Position numbers and translations under genes: made by a program
Assembly (NCBI RefSeq): GCF_036409155.1
Contig: NZ_JAZGLW010000001.1
Coordinates: 2,666,001 to 2,730,000, forward strand
Reading direction: 5' to 3'
DNA from: Mycobacterium sp. 050128
GTDB taxonomy: Bacteria; Actinomycetota; Actinomycetes; Mycobacteriales; Mycobacteriaceae
DNA: 64,000 nucleotides
Notes under the pieces: generated by a model
Told to the model about the DNA's origin: nothing
What the model saw: only the letters and a program-made list of their open reading frames with translations
Databases searched by the model: none
Shown: in pieces, positions 41,915 to 54,054 of the stretch
How positions within the stretch are numbered: the first letter of the stretch is position 1
Layout of the letters: each line of letters starts with the position of its first letter

Positions 41915-43471
41915 TCACTCGTTTTCCGAAACCGGCTGGTACCGGGGGAATACGCCGGTGGGCGCCGGCAGCACCGAGCCAGGGGTTAGCCGCGCACCGA
42001 TCGCGGCAAACGTTCGCTGGTCGGCGGCCTGCCCGAGCAGGTCCAGCAGCTTGCCGGCGGACTCTGGCATCACCGGCGCAACCAGCAGTGCCGCGATGCG
42101 GACCGCCTCGCAGGTCGTGTAGAGCACGGTCCGAAACCGCACCTGGTCCGCCTCGGATTCGCTCTTGCGCAACACCCACGGCTGCTCGGCCGAAAAGTAT
42201 CTGTTCGCCTCGCCCAGCATCAGCCAGATCGCCTCGAGCGCCAAGTGCATCGCCTGCTCGTCGAAATTCGCGCGCACCCGCTCCAACAACGCGTCGGCCG
42301 TCGCGAGCAGGTTGGAGTCGGCGGCGGTGAACTCGCCCGGTTCGGGCATCACCCCGTCGAGGTTCTTGGCGATCATCGACAAAGACCGCTGCGCCAGGTT
42401 CCCCAACTCGTTGGCCAGATCGGTGTTGATCCGGTTGATGATGGCCTCTTCGCTGTAGCCGCCGTCCTGGCCGAACGGCACCTCGCGCAGCAGGAAGTAG
42501 CGCAGCTGATCCACGCCGAACGCGTCCACCAGCGCCACCGGGTCGATGGTGTTGCCCACCGATTTGCTCATCTTCTCGCCGCGGTGGTGCAAGAACCCGT
42601 GCGCGTAAACCCTTCTCGGCAGCTCGATTCCGGCCGACATCAAAAAGGCCGGCCAGTAGACCGCGTGGAACCGGATGATGTCCTTGCCGATCATGTGCAA
42701 ATCGGCGGGCCAGTAGCGGCGGAACAACTCCGAGTCGGTGTCGGGGAATCCGGCGCCGGTCAGGTAGTTGGTCAGGGCGTCGACCCAGACGTACATGACG
42801 TGGTCGGGGTGCTCGGGCACCTGCACGCCCCAGTCGAAGGTGGTTCGCGAGATCGAGAAATCGGTCAGCCCGCCCGAGACGAAGCTGACGACCTCGTTGC
42901 GCCGCACCTCGGGTCCGATGAAGTCGGGGTTGGCCTCGTAGTGGGCGAGCAGCTTGTCGGCGTAGGCCGAGAGCCGGAAGAAGAAGGTCTGCTCCTTCTC
43001 GCTCCAGGTCACCGGCGCGCCGGTCTCGGTGGCGATACGGGTCCCGTCGACGACCTCGGTTTCCGAGTCGCTGAAGTAGCGCTCGTCGCGCACCGAGTAC
43101 CAACCGGAATAGGTCGCCAGATAGATGTCTCCGGCGGCCTGCATGCGGCGCCAGATCTCCTTGGACGCCTCGTGGTGGTCGGCATCGGTGGTGCGGATGA
43201 AGCGGTCGAACGAAATGTTCAGGGCTTCCTGCATGCGTTGGAAGACATCGGAATTGCGCCGGGCCAGCTCGGCGGTCGGTACCCCCGCGGCGGCCGCGGT
43301 CTCGGCGACTTTCTGGCCGTGCTCGTCGGTCCCGGTCAGGAAGCGCACGTCGAAACCGTCGAGCCGCTTGAAGCGGGCGATCGCGTCGGTCGCGATGTAT
43401 TCGTAGGCATGACCCACGTGCGGCGCACCGTTTGGATACGCGATCGCAGTAGTGACGTAATAGGGCCTCAT
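41915..43471 (-). CDS. metG: Methionine--tRNA ligase
   Basis: A 518-residue class I aminoacyl-tRNA synthetase, ortholog of Rv1007c. The ATP-binding HIGH-type motif is PHVGHAYEY near the N-terminus, and the KMSKS motif is intact in [10 protein letters not shown]. The C-terminal anticodon-binding helical domain includes [13 protein letters not shown]. It lacks the extra C-terminal tRNA-binding domain of longer MetRS forms, as is normal in mycobacteria. It is divergent from tatD with a gap of about 20 bp and marks the return to conserved gene order after the island. Confidence 0.97.
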   Translation of the reverse strand: MRPYYVTTAIAYPNGAPHVGHAYEYIATDAIARFKRLDGFDVRFLTGTDEHGQKVAETAAAAGVPTAELARRNSDVFQRMQEALNISFDRFIRTTDADHHEASKEIWRRMQAAGDIYLATYSGWYSVRDERYFSDSETEVVDGTRIATETGAPVTWSEKEQTFFFRLSAYADKLLAHYEANPDFIGPEVRRNEVVSFVSGGLTDFSISRTTFDWGVQVPEHPDHVMYVWVDALTNYLTGAGFPDTDSELFRRYWPADLHMIGKDIIRFHAVYWPAFLMSAGIELPRRVYAHGFLHHRGEKMSKSVGNTIDPVALVDAFGVDQLRYFLLREVPFGQDGGYSEEAIINRINTDLANELGNLAQRSLSMIAKNLDGVMPEPGEFTAADSNLLATADALLERVRANFDEQAMHLALEAIWLMLGEANRYFSAEQPWVLRKSESEADQVRFRTVLYTTCEAVRIAALLVAPVMPESAGKLLDLLGQAADQRTFAAIGARLTPGSVLPAPTGVFPRYQPVSENE

Positions 43472-43489
43472 TGAGATTCACCCTATTGT

Positions 43490-44350
43490 GTGCGCGTGAG
43501 CTCCAGCCGACCTGGTAAACGAGAAGCGCCACCCGCCCCGGAGCCGCTGGCACCCCTGATCGATGCGCACACTCACCTCGACGCATGCGGCGCCGACGAC
43601 GCCGATGGGGTGGTGGCCATCGTCGACCGCGCCGCCGCGGTGGGGGTGGGCGCCGTCGTGACGATCGCCGACGACCTGGACTCGGCGCGCTGGGCGGTGC
43701 GGGCGGCGGGCTGGGACCCGCGCGTGTACGCCGCGGTGGCGTTGCACCCGACGCGCGCCGACGCCCTCGACGGCGCCGCGCGCGCCGAAATCGAGCGGCT
43801 GGTGGCCGATCCCCGCGTGGTGGCCGTGGGGGAGACCGGGATCGATCTGTACTGGCCCGGTCGGCTGGACGGCTGCGCCGCGCCCGATGTGCAGCGGGAG
43901 GCCTTCGCGTGGCATATCGACCTGGCCAAGCGGTGCGGCAAGCCGCTGATGATTCACAACCGGGACGCCGACGCCGCGGTGCTCGACGTGCTGGACGCCG
44001 AGGGCGCGCCCGACACCGTGATCTTCCACTGCTTTTCGTCCGACAGCGCGATGGCCCGTCGCTGCGCCGAAGCCGGGTGGTTTGTCAGCCTGTCCGGGAC
44101 GGTGAGCTTCCGTAACGCCCGCGCGCTGCGCGAGGCCGTGCCGCTGGTTCCGGCCGAACAGCTGCTGGTGGAAACCGACGCGCCGTTTTTGACACCACAT
44201 CCTTATCGCGGCGCACCCAACGAGCCGTATTGCCTTCCTTATACTGTTCGTGCGATCGCGGAGCTGCTCGATCGCCCGGCGGAGGAACTAGCCCGAATCA
44301 CCACGAGCAATGCCGGGCGGGTCTACGGACTCGTCGAATCGGGCGGGTGA
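43490..44350 (+). CDS. tatD: TatD family metal-dependent deoxyribonuclease
   Basis: A 286-residue amidohydrolase-fold nuclease, ortholog of Rv1008. Metal ligands are visible in IDAHTHLDA, the glutamate of GETGIDLY, the His of MIHNRDAD, the His of IFHCFSS, and the Asp of VETDAPFLTP. TatD enzymes process 3' DNA or RNA ends in repair and decay. GTG at 43490 is used; a second GTG at 43496 would remove two residues. It is followed after 143-182 bp by rpfB in the conserved order. Confidence 0.93.
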   Translation: MRVSSSRPGKREAPPAPEPLAPLIDAHTHLDACGADDADGVVAIVDRAAAVGVGAVVTIADDLDSARWAVRAAGWDPRVYAAVALHPTRADALDGAARAEIERLVADPRVVAVGETGIDLYWPGRLDGCAAPDVQREAFAWHIDLAKRCGKPLMIHNRDADAAVLDVLDAEGAPDTVIFHCFSSDSAMARRCAEAGWFVSLSGTVSFRNARALREAVPLVPAEQLLVETDAPFLTPHPYRGAPNEPYCLPYTVRAIAELLDRPAEELARITTSNAGRVYGLVESGG

Positions 44351-46514
<2,164 letters not shown>

Positions 46515-46603
46515 CTGCGCCCCTTCTAAGGCGCCTGGTAAGGCGCAGTTGCGTGTGGTTCGCGTGCCACAGCGATAGTCTGCTGCCGTGGCGGTGGTTG
46601 GGG

Positions 46604-47557
46604 ATGTCTGACGGCAGCACCGCGGCGCAGTGGGTGCCCACCGGGTCCGTCACCGTCCGCGTGCCCGGAAAGGTCAACCTGTACCTCGGGGTCGGCGATC
46701 GGCGCGATGACGGGTATCACGAGCTGACGACCGTGTTTCACGCCGTCTCGCTGCTCGACGAGCTGACCGTGCGCAATGCCGACGTCTTGTCACTCGAGCT
46801 GGTCGGCGAGGGTGCCGACAAGCTGCCCACCGACGAACGCAACCTGGCCTGGCAGGCGGCCGAGCTGATGGCCGAACACGTCGGCCGCGCGCCCGACGTC
46901 TCGATCATGATCGACAAATCCATCCCGGTGGCCGGCGGTATGGCGGGCGGCAGCGCCGATGCGGCGGCGGTGCTGGTCGCGATGAACTCGCTGTGGGAGC
47001 TCAACGTGCCGCGCCGCGATCTGCGCATGCTGGCCGCGCAGCTGGGCAGCGACGTGCCGTTCGCCCTGCACGGTGGCACCGCGTTGGGCACCGGGCGCGG
47101 TGAGGAGCTGGCCACGGTGCTTTCCCGCAACACCTTCCACTGGGTGCTGGCCTTCGCCCACGGCGAGCTGCTCACGCGAAAGGTGTTCGGCGAGCTTGAC
47201 CGGCTCCGGGAAACCGCGGACACGCCGCGGCTCGCCGAGCCCGGGCCGGTGCTGGCCGCGTTGGCCGCCGGCGATCCCGAGCAGCTGGCGCCGCTGCTGG
47301 GCAATGAATTGCAGGCGGCCGCGGTCAGCCTGAATCCCGCGCTGCGGCGCACGCTGCGCGCCGGTGCAGAGGCGGGGGCGCTGGCCGGCATCGTGTCCGG
47401 CTCGGGCCCGACGTGCGCATTCCTGTGCACCTCGGCGGTCTCGGCGGTTGACGTCGGCACGCACCTGTCCGGTGCCGGGGTGTGCCGCACGGTGCGCGTC
47501 GCCAGCGGTCCGGTACCGGGCGCCCGTGTGGTCCCGACACCGATGACCGACGACTGA
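46604..47557 (+). CDS. ispE: 4-diphosphocytidyl-2-C-methyl-D-erythritol kinase
   Basis: A 317-residue GHMP kinase of the non-mevalonate isoprenoid pathway, ortholog of Rv1011. Substrate and ATP motifs are [14 protein letters not shown] at the N-terminus, [17 protein letters not shown] (ATP loop), and [12 protein letters not shown] near the end. The ATG at 46604 is used; a GTG at 46553 would add 17 residues of unconvincing sequence. Isoprenoids from this pathway also supply the polyprenyl carriers used by the polysaccharide and mannosylation enzymes in this window. Confidence 0.95.
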   Translation: MSDGSTAAQWVPTGSVTVRVPGKVNLYLGVGDRRDDGYHELTTVFHAVSLLDELTVRNADVLSLELVGEGADKLPTDERNLAWQAAELMAEHVGRAPDVSIMIDKSIPVAGGMAGGSADAAAVLVAMNSLWELNVPRRDLRMLAAQLGSDVPFALHGGTALGTGRGEELATVLSRNTFHWVLAFAHGELLTRKVFGELDRLRETADTPRLAEPGPVLAALAAGDPEQLAPLLGNELQAAAVSLNPALRRTLRAGAEAGALAGIVSGSGPTCAFLCTSAVSAVDVGTHLSGAGVCRTVRVASGPVPGARVVPTPMTDD

Positions 47558-47896
47558 ACAAGCTGTGAAATCGGACTCAAATTGCCGAAATGGTGGGTTG
47601 TTACTTAAGAGGAGTTTAAGATAACTCGCGGTGACGACTATCGATCAGCTCGAGGATTCGGTCTGGCCGTCCGCCGGAAGTCGCGGTGGACGGCCGATTG
47701 ATCGATGCTGGCCGGGCTTGACGGGCCGGGGTCGTCGTGCTGATCGGGCAACCCGATACGGGGTTGCTGGCCAATCACTATTTCGAGATCTAACCGCTTC
47801 CCAACTGTGCTCGCGCGCCTGCTGCAAAGTCTTGCCTGGCGAGCGGAACATGAAATTTCGGGTCTTGGGGATAGCGCCGGAACCGAGGAGGTTTGC
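47558..47896. other. Intergenic region between ispE and the acyl-AMP ligase gene
   Basis: A 339-bp gap. It holds a short element CTTAAGAGGAGTTTAAG (47605-47621) whose ends can pair. It also holds an 89-codon open frame (47631-47900) that begins GTG and ends in a 4-bp overlap with the next gene. The frame lacks the strong third-position GC bias of neighbours and has no recognisable domain, so I do not call it a gene. M. tuberculosis has a small hypothetical gene (Rv1012) at this position, so the question is open. The promoter of the downstream gene should lie here. Confidence 0.5.
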
Positions 47897-49537
47897 GTGA
47901 GCAGGTTTACCGAGAAGATGTTCCACAACGCGCGCGTCTCGAAGAAGGGCATGGTCACCGGTGAACCCCACGAGCCTGTTCGCCACACCTGGGGCGAGGT
48001 CCACGAGCGCGCGCGTTGTATCGCGGGCGGCCTGGCCGCCGCGGGCATCGGCCTCGGTGACGCCGTCGGCGTGCTCGCCGGCTATCCGGTAGAGATCGCC
48101 CCCACCGCACAGGGCTTGTGGATGCGCGGTGCCAGCCTGACCATGCTCCACCAGCCCACCCCGCGCACGGATCTGGCCGTGTGGGCCGAGGACACGATGA
48201 ACGTCATCGGCATGATCGAGGCGCAGGTCGTGATCGTCTCCGAGCCCTTCCTGGTCGCGATTCCGGTGCTGGAAGCGAAGGGCATCAAGGTCCTCACCGT
48301 CACCGACCTGCTGGCGTCCGAGCCGATCGACCCCGTCGAGGTGGGCGAGGACGACCTGGCGCTGATGCAGCTGACGTCGGGTTCGACCGGCTCGCCGAAG
48401 GCCGTCCAGATCACGCACCGCAACATTTACTCCAACGCCGAGGCGATGTTCATCGGCGCGCAGTACGACATCGACAAAGACGTGATGGTCAGCTGGCTGC
48501 CCTGCTTCCACGACATGGGCATGGTCGGCTTCCTCACCATTCCGATGTACTTCGGCGCGGAGCTGGTCAAGGTCACGCCGATGGACTTCCTGCGCGACGC
48601 GCTGCTGTGGGCCAAGCTGATCGACAAGTACCAGGGCACCATGACCGCGGCGCCCAACTTCGCCTACGCGCTGCTGGCCAAGCGGTTGCGTCGCAATGCC
48701 AAGCCCGGTGAGTTCGACCTGTCGACCCTGCGCTTCGCGCTGTCGGGCGCCGAGCCCGTCGAGCCCGCCGATGTCGAGGATCTGCTCGACGCGGGCAAGC
48801 CGTTCGGCCTGCGGTCCTCGGCGATCCTGCCGGCTTACGGTATGGCCGAGACGACGCTGGCGGTGTCGTTCTCGGAGTGCAACGCCGGCCTCGTCGTCGA
48901 CGAGGTCGACACCGACCTGCTGGCCGCCCTGCGCCGGGCCGTGCCCGCCACCAAGGGCAACACCCGCCGGCTGGCGACGCTCGGTCCACTGCTCAAGGAT
49001 CTTGAGGCCCGCATCATCGACGAGCAGGGCAACGTGATGGCCCCGCGCGGCGTCGGCGTGATCGAGCTGCGCGGCGAGTCGCTGACCCCGGGCTACCTGA
49101 CCATGGGCGGCTTCATCTCCGCCCAGGACGAGCACGGCTGGTACGACACCGGAGACCTCGGCTACATCACCGAAGAAGGCCACATCGTGGTCTGCGGCCG
49201 CGTCAAGGACGTCATCATCATGGCCGGCCGTAACGTCTACCCGACCGACATCGAGCGGGCCGCCTGCCGCGTCGACGGTGTCCGCCCGGGCTGCGCCGTG
49301 GCGGTTCGCCTGGACGCCGGCCACTCACGCGAGTCGTTCGCCGTCGCGGTCGAGTCCAACGCGTTCCAGGACCCGGCCGAGGTGCGCCGGATGGAACACG
49401 AGGTCGCCCGCGAGGTGCTCAAAGAGGTCGACATGCGGCCCCGCAACGTCGTGGTGCTCGGTCCGGGCACCATCCCGAAGACGCCGTCGGGCAAGCTGCG
49501 CCGGTCCACCTCCGTCACGCTGGTCACCACCAGGTAG
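47897..49537 (+). CDS. pks16: Fatty acyl-AMP ligase / acyl-CoA synthetase-type enzyme (Pks16)
   Basis: A 546-residue adenylate-forming enzyme, ortholog of Rv1013, which carries the historical name pks16 although it is not a polyketide synthase. AMP-binding motifs are [41 protein letters not shown], and the C-terminal [12 protein letters not shown] with the catalytic Lys. The sequence resembles the FAAL/FadD class that activates fatty acids for transfer to carriers. The GTG at 47897 is supported by a GAGGAGG-like site just upstream. Its 3' end faces pth across a structured intergenic region. Confidence 0.94.
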   Translation: MSRFTEKMFHNARVSKKGMVTGEPHEPVRHTWGEVHERARCIAGGLAAAGIGLGDAVGVLAGYPVEIAPTAQGLWMRGASLTMLHQPTPRTDLAVWAEDTMNVIGMIEAQVVIVSEPFLVAIPVLEAKGIKVLTVTDLLASEPIDPVEVGEDDLALMQLTSGSTGSPKAVQITHRNIYSNAEAMFIGAQYDIDKDVMVSWLPCFHDMGMVGFLTIPMYFGAELVKVTPMDFLRDALLWAKLIDKYQGTMTAAPNFAYALLAKRLRRNAKPGEFDLSTLRFALSGAEPVEPADVEDLLDAGKPFGLRSSAILPAYGMAETTLAVSFSECNAGLVVDEVDTDLLAALRRAVPATKGNTRRLATLGPLLKDLEARIIDEQGNVMAPRGVGVIELRGESLTPGYLTMGGFISAQDEHGWYDTGDLGYITEEGHIVVCGRVKDVIIMAGRNVYPTDIERAACRVDGVRPGCAVAVRLDAGHSRESFAVAVESNAFQDPAEVRRMEHEVAREVLKEVDMRPRNVVVLGPGTIPKTPSGKLRRSTSVTLVTTR

Positions 49538-49570
49538 CTGCTCGGCTTTCCGCTAGCGGCCCCTCTTTTT

Positions 49571-49633
49571 CGCCGAGTGTGCGCTGACGGCGGCGACACG
49601 CCGTACCACGCCGCCCTGGACGCGCACTCGACG
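49571..49633. terminator. Nested hairpins between convergent pks16 and pth
   Basis: The outer arms, beginning CGCCGAGTGTGCG at about 49571 and ending CGCGCACTCGACG at 49633, pair over 13 positions with one mismatch and one G-U pair. Inside lies a perfect small hairpin, ACGGCG and CGCCGT. A T-run (CTCTTTTT, 49563-49570) borders the left arm, as expected for termination of the leftward pth transcript. A related partial copy, GCGCGCACTGAACGTG, follows at about 49650. It probably acts as a bidirectional terminator. Confidence 0.6.
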
Positions 49634-49667
49634 TGGACGATCGCCGTGGGCGCGCACTGAACGTGAA

Positions 49668-50243
49668 TTACCAGGCGTGCACGCGGTTCTGCGCGGCCTC
49701 TAACCCCAGTTCGATCAGCAACTCGGTGGCGTCGGCGGCCTGCTCGCAGATCGTCGGGACTTCGGGCCGCTCGCCGGCGGTGAAATTCTCCAGCACGAAC
49801 GCCGCCGGATCCTTGCGTCCGGGCGGACGCCCGATCCCGATGCGCACCCGCTGAAAGTCCTTGGTGCCCAACGCCGAGGCCACCGAACGCAGCCCGTTGT
49901 GGCCGCCTTCGCCGCCGCCGAGCTTGAGCCGGATGCGACCGAAGTCGAGGTCAAGTTCGTCGTGGACGACGATGATGTCGGCCGGCGGCACGGAGTAGAA
50001 CTTGGCCAGCGGGCCGACCTGGCGGCCGGACTCGTTCATGTAGCAGCGCGGCTTGGCCAGCAGCACCGAGTGCCCGGCGAGCCGACCGCTGACCACTTCG
50101 GCGCCGGAGCGCTTGTGCAGCTTGAACTTTGAGCCCAGTCGCGCGGCGAGTAGGTCGGCGACCATGAACCCGAGGTTGTGCCGGGTGCGGGCGTAGTTGT
50201 CTCCGGGATTGCCCAGGCCGACCACCAAAAGAGGATCGGCCAC
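49668..50243 (-). CDS. pth: Peptidyl-tRNA hydrolase
   Basis: A 191-residue enzyme, ortholog of Rv1014c, that releases peptides from peptidyl-tRNA. Active-site residues are visible: Asn in [18 protein letters not shown] with catalytic His in TRHNLG, Asn in CYMNESG, Asp in VVHDELDL, and Asn in [11 protein letters not shown]. The start is a GTG at 50243, 12 bp after the rplY stop, so the two are one operon transcribed on the minus strand. Confidence 0.96.
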   Translation of the reverse strand: MADPLLVVGLGNPGDNYARTRHNLGFMVADLLAARLGSKFKLHKRSGAEVVSGRLAGHSVLLAKPRCYMNESGRQVGPLAKFYSVPPADIIVVHDELDLDFGRIRLKLGGGEGGHNGLRSVASALGTKDFQRVRIGIGRPPGRKDPAAFVLENFTAGERPEVPTICEQAADATELLIELGLEAAQNRVHAW

Positions 50244-50255
50244 CTCGACGGCCGC

Positions 50256-50912
50256 CTACTCGGACTCTTGGTCGGAGGTGTCGCCCTCGCCCGCCTCTTC
50301 CTCGGCGGCTGCGGCGGCCTCGCCGGTGTCGCCCGAGCCCTCTTCCTCGAGATCGGCGGCGGTAGGCGCGTTCACGACGTTGACCACCAGCATCTCCGGG
50401 TCGGAGACCAGGTTGACGCCCGAGGGCAGTGTGATCTGTCCGGCGGTGAACTGCGTGCCGGGCGGGGCGTCTTGGACCGACACGGTCAACTGCTCGGGAA
50501 TCGACAGGGCCTCGGCCTCGATCTCGATGGTGTTGGTCTCCTGGGTGACCAGGGTGTCCGGTCCGGCCTCGCCCTCGATCACGACGTTGACCTCGACGTT
50601 GACCTTCTCGCCGCGACGCACGACCAGCAGGTCGGCGTGCTGAATGGTGCGGCGGATCGGGTGGATGTCGAGCACCTTGGTCAACGCAAACTGTTCCTTG
50701 CCGGCGATGTTGAGAGTCAGCACCGCGTTGGTGCCGGAGTGCCGCAGCACGGCCGCGAAGTCACGCCCGGGCAATTCCAGGTGCTGGGGGTCGGCGCCGT
50801 GGCCGTAGAGGACGGCGGGAATCTTGCCGTCGCGGCGGGCCCGCCGCGACGCGCCCTTGCCCGTCTCGGTTCGCACCGTGGCCGTGAGTTGGTTGACTGC
50901 GGACTTCGCCAT
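50256..50912 (-). CDS. rplY: Large ribosomal subunit protein bL25 (Ctc form)
   Basis: A 218-residue protein, ortholog of Rv1015c. The N-terminal 5S rRNA-binding domain has [25 protein letters not shown]; the C-terminal TL5/Ctc domain follows (residues ~100-190). It ends in an acidic Ala/Glu-rich tail ([20 protein letters not shown]) that is expected to be disordered. The ATG at 50912 starts the conserved [10 protein letters not shown]-terminus. It is the first gene of the rplY-pth operon. Confidence 0.95.
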   Translation of the reverse strand: MAKSAVNQLTATVRTETGKGASRRARRDGKIPAVLYGHGADPQHLELPGRDFAAVLRHSGTNAVLTLNIAGKEQFALTKVLDIHPIRRTIQHADLLVVRRGEKVNVEVNVVIEGEAGPDTLVTQETNTIEIEAEALSIPEQLTVSVQDAPPGTQFTAGQITLPSGVNLVSDPEMLVVNVVNAPTAADLEEEGSGDTGEAAAAAEEEAGEGDTSDQESE

Positions 50913-51053
50913 CGTGTCGCTCCTGTGTGCTCTGTACCTAGGTTTCCAGGCACGGCCAGGATCGCGACATATGTCGATCTCCGTCGATAACGGTGCCGGC
51001 TAGACGCCTGCCACCCTCGCCGTGACGCCCGGCAAGGTTAGCGCATCGGCGCC

Positions 51054-51923
51054 TCAGAGCGGAAATTTGATGCCGGTGAGCTGCTCGGATAGGTCCCAGA
51101 GCGCGGTCGCGGTGGTCGGATCCTGAGCATGCCGGCTGCGGCTGACGGGTTGGGTTCGGCCGATCCAGCCGAACTTAGGGCCGATGAACGTGTCGCCGGG
51201 CAGGTCCTGCGACGCGGCGTACAGCGTTTGCTGCGCGCCGAACTCGGGGCTGGTGGCAACCACCCGGGTCACTGCCGACATCATCGCGTCGCCCAGCTTG
51301 CGGCCCGTGGCGCCCTGCAAGTTGGTGTGCGAGTAACCGGGATGGGCCGCCAGGGAGCGCAGCGGTGAACCGGCCAGCTTGAGCCGGCGCTGCAGCTCAC
51401 TGGTGAACAGCAGGTTGGCCAGCTTCGATTGGCTGTAGGCCAGCCAGGGCGAATAGCGCCGGTTCTTCCAGTTGATGTCGTCGAAGTCGATCCGGCCGGG
51501 CCAGTGCGCCATCGATGTCAGCGTCACCACCCGGTCGGTCAGCTTGGGGAGCAACAGGTTGGTCAGCGCGAAATGACCGAAGTGGTTTGTGCCCATCTGG
51601 CTCTCGAAGCCGTCAGCGGTCAGGGCGAACGGGGCAGCCATGATGCCGGCGTTGTTGATCAGCACGTCGGCCTTGTCGAGGCCCTCGGCGAACAGGTGGA
51701 TCGACGTCAGGGCCTGCAGATCGAGTTGCCGCACCTCGACCTGGCCGCGCATGTCGCGAGCGGCCTTCTCACCCTTGCGTGGGTCGCGGACGGCCATGAT
51801 GACCGTCGCGCCGACTCGGGCCAGCTCACGTGCGGTGATGGCACCCAGCCCACTGTTGGCGCCGGTGACAATCACGGTGCGCCCGGCGAATGACGGCAGA
51901 TCGGCGGCGGTCCAGTCGGTCAT
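51054..51923 (-). CDS. Short-chain dehydrogenase/reductase
   Basis: A 289-residue SDR of the retinol-dehydrogenase-like type. The cofactor motif is TGANSGLGAITARELA, NNAGIMA follows, and the active-site YSQSK is preceded by the SMAHWPG region. No substrate can be assigned. ATG at 51923 is preferred over a TTG at 51932. No equivalent is in this position in the M. tuberculosis order that I recall (rplY then lpqT), so it is a small insertion into the conserved backbone or a loss in that lineage. It is transcribed in the same direction as its neighbours. Confidence 0.88.
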   Translation of the reverse strand: MTDWTAADLPSFAGRTVIVTGANSGLGAITARELARVGATVIMAVRDPRKGEKAARDMRGQVEVRQLDLQALTSIHLFAEGLDKADVLINNAGIMAAPFALTADGFESQMGTNHFGHFALTNLLLPKLTDRVVTLTSMAHWPGRIDFDDINWKNRRYSPWLAYSQSKLANLLFTSELQRRLKLAGSPLRSLAAHPGYSHTNLQGATGRKLGDAMMSAVTRVVATSPEFGAQQTLYAASQDLPGDTFIGPKFGWIGRTQPVSRSRHAQDPTTATALWDLSEQLTGIKFPL

Positions 51924-51967
51924 GAGTGACAACCCTAGTGAACTTCCCCGGCTTGGCTAGTGCCTGA

Positions 51968-52627
51968 TCACTTAGCGGCGACGACGAATCCGTGGATGAT
52001 CGTGTCGATGTCGGTCGACTGCGCGGCGGCCTGGTCGGCCAGGCCGGTGATCGTGAGCTGAACGAGGTAGCGCTGCTTGGCCGGCGGCGACCCGGTCGGC
52101 AGCACGATCCGGTTCCAACTGTGCAGCCGGGTGCCGTTGTCGCCGTTATAGCTGCCCTGGATCATCGCCGAGGGAAAGCCGTTGTAGGGCTCCGTCGAGG
52201 AGTCCAATTGCTTGAAGTTGTCGAACAATTGGGCATCGTCGTTGCCATGCTTGATGACCTGTGCCGGGTCGAAGTCCCCGCTGAGGGCGAACACCACCAG
52301 CCGCGCGGTCGGATACTTCTTGTCCTTGGCCAGGATCACCGTCTCGGGCGTGATATGCGGATCCGTGAACGCCGACCAGCCCGGCGGTGTCGGTATCGAC
52401 ACCTTTAGATCGGTCAGGGCGCTCGGCGCCACCTGCTTGCCCGTCACGCCGATGCTGTTCAGATACTGCGACAAGGGAACCGGTTTCTCGACCGTAGTGG
52501 TGGTCGTCGCCGTCGAACTCGTCGTCCAAACCGTGGAGTAGTCAGGAGCTTTCGGGCCACAACCGGCCACCGGGAGCATGGCCGTCGTCAGCGCGGTAAT
52601 GGAGGCGGCGGCCGCAAGCCGTCTCAC
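51968..52627 (-). CDS. lpqT: LpqN/LpqT family lipoprotein
   Basis: A 219-residue lipoprotein, ortholog of Rv1016c. The signal peptide ends in PVAGC, followed by a Thr/Ser-rich linker (STATTTTTVEKP) that is a plausible O-mannosylation site, then the LpqN-type domain with IPTPPGWSAFTDPH and GFPSAMIQGSY. Function is not established; related lipoproteins act at the cell envelope. Its ATG overlaps the stop of the ArsC-like gene by 4 bp, so it is the end of an operon prs-arsC-lpqT. Confidence 0.92.
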   Translation of the reverse strand: MRRLAAAASITALTTAMLPVAGCGPKAPDYSTVWTTSSTATTTTTVEKPVPLSQYLNSIGVTGKQVAPSALTDLKVSIPTPPGWSAFTDPHITPETVILAKDKKYPTARLVVFALSGDFDPAQVIKHGNDDAQLFDNFKQLDSSTEPYNGFPSAMIQGSYNGDNGTRLHSWNRIVLPTGSPPAKQRYLVQLTITGLADQAAAQSTDIDTIIHGFVVAAK

Positions 52628-52971
52628 AGAATCTCGTGGACCGCGTCGATCGGACGGGCCAGCCGGGTGCCGTTGGCCGTCACGACGAACGGGCGCTCGA
52701 TCAGGATGGGATGTTCGGCCATCGCGTCGAGCAACTGATCGTCCGTTGCGTCGACGAGGTTCAGTTCGGCATACAGCGATTGACGCTTACGCACCGCGGT
52801 GCGTACTTCGATTCCCGCGTCGCGGATCATCTTCTTGAGTTCGGCGCGCGACGGCGGAGTCTTCAGGTACTGAACAACTTCTGGCTCTAAACCGTTGTCC
52901 CGCAACAAGTCCAGCGTCTTGCGCGAGGTGCTGCACTTGGGATTGTGGTAGATGACAGCCTCGGCAGCCAT
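52624..52971 (-). CDS. arsC: ArsC-family (glutaredoxin-type) arsenate reductase-like protein
   Basis: A 115-residue thioredoxin-fold protein. The active-site motif IYHNPKCSTSRKTLDLLRD carries the catalytic cysteine (Cys13), and FVVTANGTRLARPIDAV is the conserved C-terminal part with the substrate-binding Arg residues. Family members reduce arsenate with glutaredoxin. Others (YffB, Spx-like) have different roles. No arsenic transporter or ArsR gene is adjacent, so the actual role is uncertain. The start directly abuts the prs stop (TAG at 52972-52974), and its stop overlaps lpqT. Confidence 0.85.
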   Translation of the reverse strand: MAAEAVIYHNPKCSTSRKTLDLLRDNGLEPEVVQYLKTPPSRAELKKMIRDAGIEVRTAVRKRQSLYAELNLVDATDDQLLDAMAEHPILIERPFVVTANGTRLARPIDAVHEIL

Positions 52972-53952
52972 CTAGGCGTCTCCGTCGAATAGTCCTGTGA
53001 CAGAACCATTTTCGAAGACAGCGCGAATCGTGCTGGCCAGCAATGGCGCGATCGACAACACCGTCAGCTGAGGAAAGCGCTTCTCCTCGCCGATCGGCAG
53101 CGTGTTGGTGACGATGACCTCGCGGGCGCCGCAGGAGGCCAGCCGCTCGGCGGCCGGCTCCGACAGCACACCGTGGGTGGCCGCGACGATCACGTCGCTG
53201 GCACCGTCGGAGCGCAGCAGGTTCACCGCGCCGGCGATCGTGCCGCCGGTGTCGATCATGTCGTCGATCAGTACGCAGGTGCGGCCGTCGACCTCACCGA
53301 CGACGCGGTTGGAGACGACCTGGTTGGGCACCCGCGGGTCGCGAGTCTTGTGAATGAAGGCCAGCGGGACGCCACCCAACGAATCGGCCCACTTCTCGGC
53401 GATGCGCACCCGGCCGGAGTCGGGGGAGACCACGACCATGTTGCCGTCGGGGTAGTTGTCCTTGATGTAGGTCGTGAGCAGGGTCTGGCCGCGCATGTGG
53501 TCGACGGGCCCGTCGAAGAAACCCTGGATCTGGTCGGTGTGCAGGTCGACGGTCACGATCCGGTCGGCCCCCGCGGTCTTGAGCAGGTCGGCGACCAGCC
53601 GGGCCGAGATCGGCTCGCGGCCGCGATGCTTCTTGTCCTGCCGGGCGTAGGGATAGAACGGCATGACGGCGGTGATCCGCTTGGCGCTGCCCCGCTTCAG
53701 CGCGTCGATCATGATCAGCTGTTCCATCAGCCAGTTGTTCACCGGCGCCGGATTCGACTGCAGCACGAAGGCGTCGCACCCGCGCACCGACTCGTGGAAG
53801 CGCACGAAGATCTCGCCGTTGGCGAACTCCCGCGCCGTCTGCGCGGTGACGTGTACGTCCAGTTCCTTGGCGACCTGCTCGGCCAGCTCGGGGTGCGCCC
53901 GGCCGGAGAACAGCATCAGATTTTTGCGGTTATCGGTCCAGTCGTGGCTCAC
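52972..53952 (-). CDS. prs: Ribose-phosphate diphosphokinase
   Basis: A 326-residue PRPP synthase, ortholog of Rv1017c (prsA). Motifs in order are LMLFSGRAHPELAEQVA, the ATP-binding flexible-loop region FYPYARQDKKHRGREPISA, DLHTDQIQGFFD, and the PRPP loop VLIDDMIDTGGT. It makes phosphoribosyl pyrophosphate for nucleotides, NAD, His and Trp, and in mycobacteria also for decaprenylphosphoryl arabinose. It lies 102 bp downstream of glmU in the conserved order. Confidence 0.97.
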   Translation of the reverse strand: MSHDWTDNRKNLMLFSGRAHPELAEQVAKELDVHVTAQTAREFANGEIFVRFHESVRGCDAFVLQSNPAPVNNWLMEQLIMIDALKRGSAKRITAVMPFYPYARQDKKHRGREPISARLVADLLKTAGADRIVTVDLHTDQIQGFFDGPVDHMRGQTLLTTYIKDNYPDGNMVVVSPDSGRVRIAEKWADSLGGVPLAFIHKTRDPRVPNQVVSNRVVGEVDGRTCVLIDDMIDTGGTIAGAVNLLRSDGASDVIVAATHGVLSEPAAERLASCGAREVIVTNTLPIGEEKRFPQLTVLSIAPLLASTIRAVFENGSVTGLFDGDA

Positions 53953-54054
53953 CGTGCTGCCCTCGCCGTTCGGGATCGAAATTGGAAATGCCCATCGTAC
54001 GTAGCGAATGGTACGGAAGGACGGCCGGGTTGCCAGGCACCAAATTCATGGTGT

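Noticed and set aside
47631-47900. 89-codon open frame before pks16, with a GTGA overlap
   Set aside because: Codon third positions lack the GC bias of true genes here and no domain is recognisable. Kept only as a remark because M. tuberculosis has a small hypothetical gene at this position.
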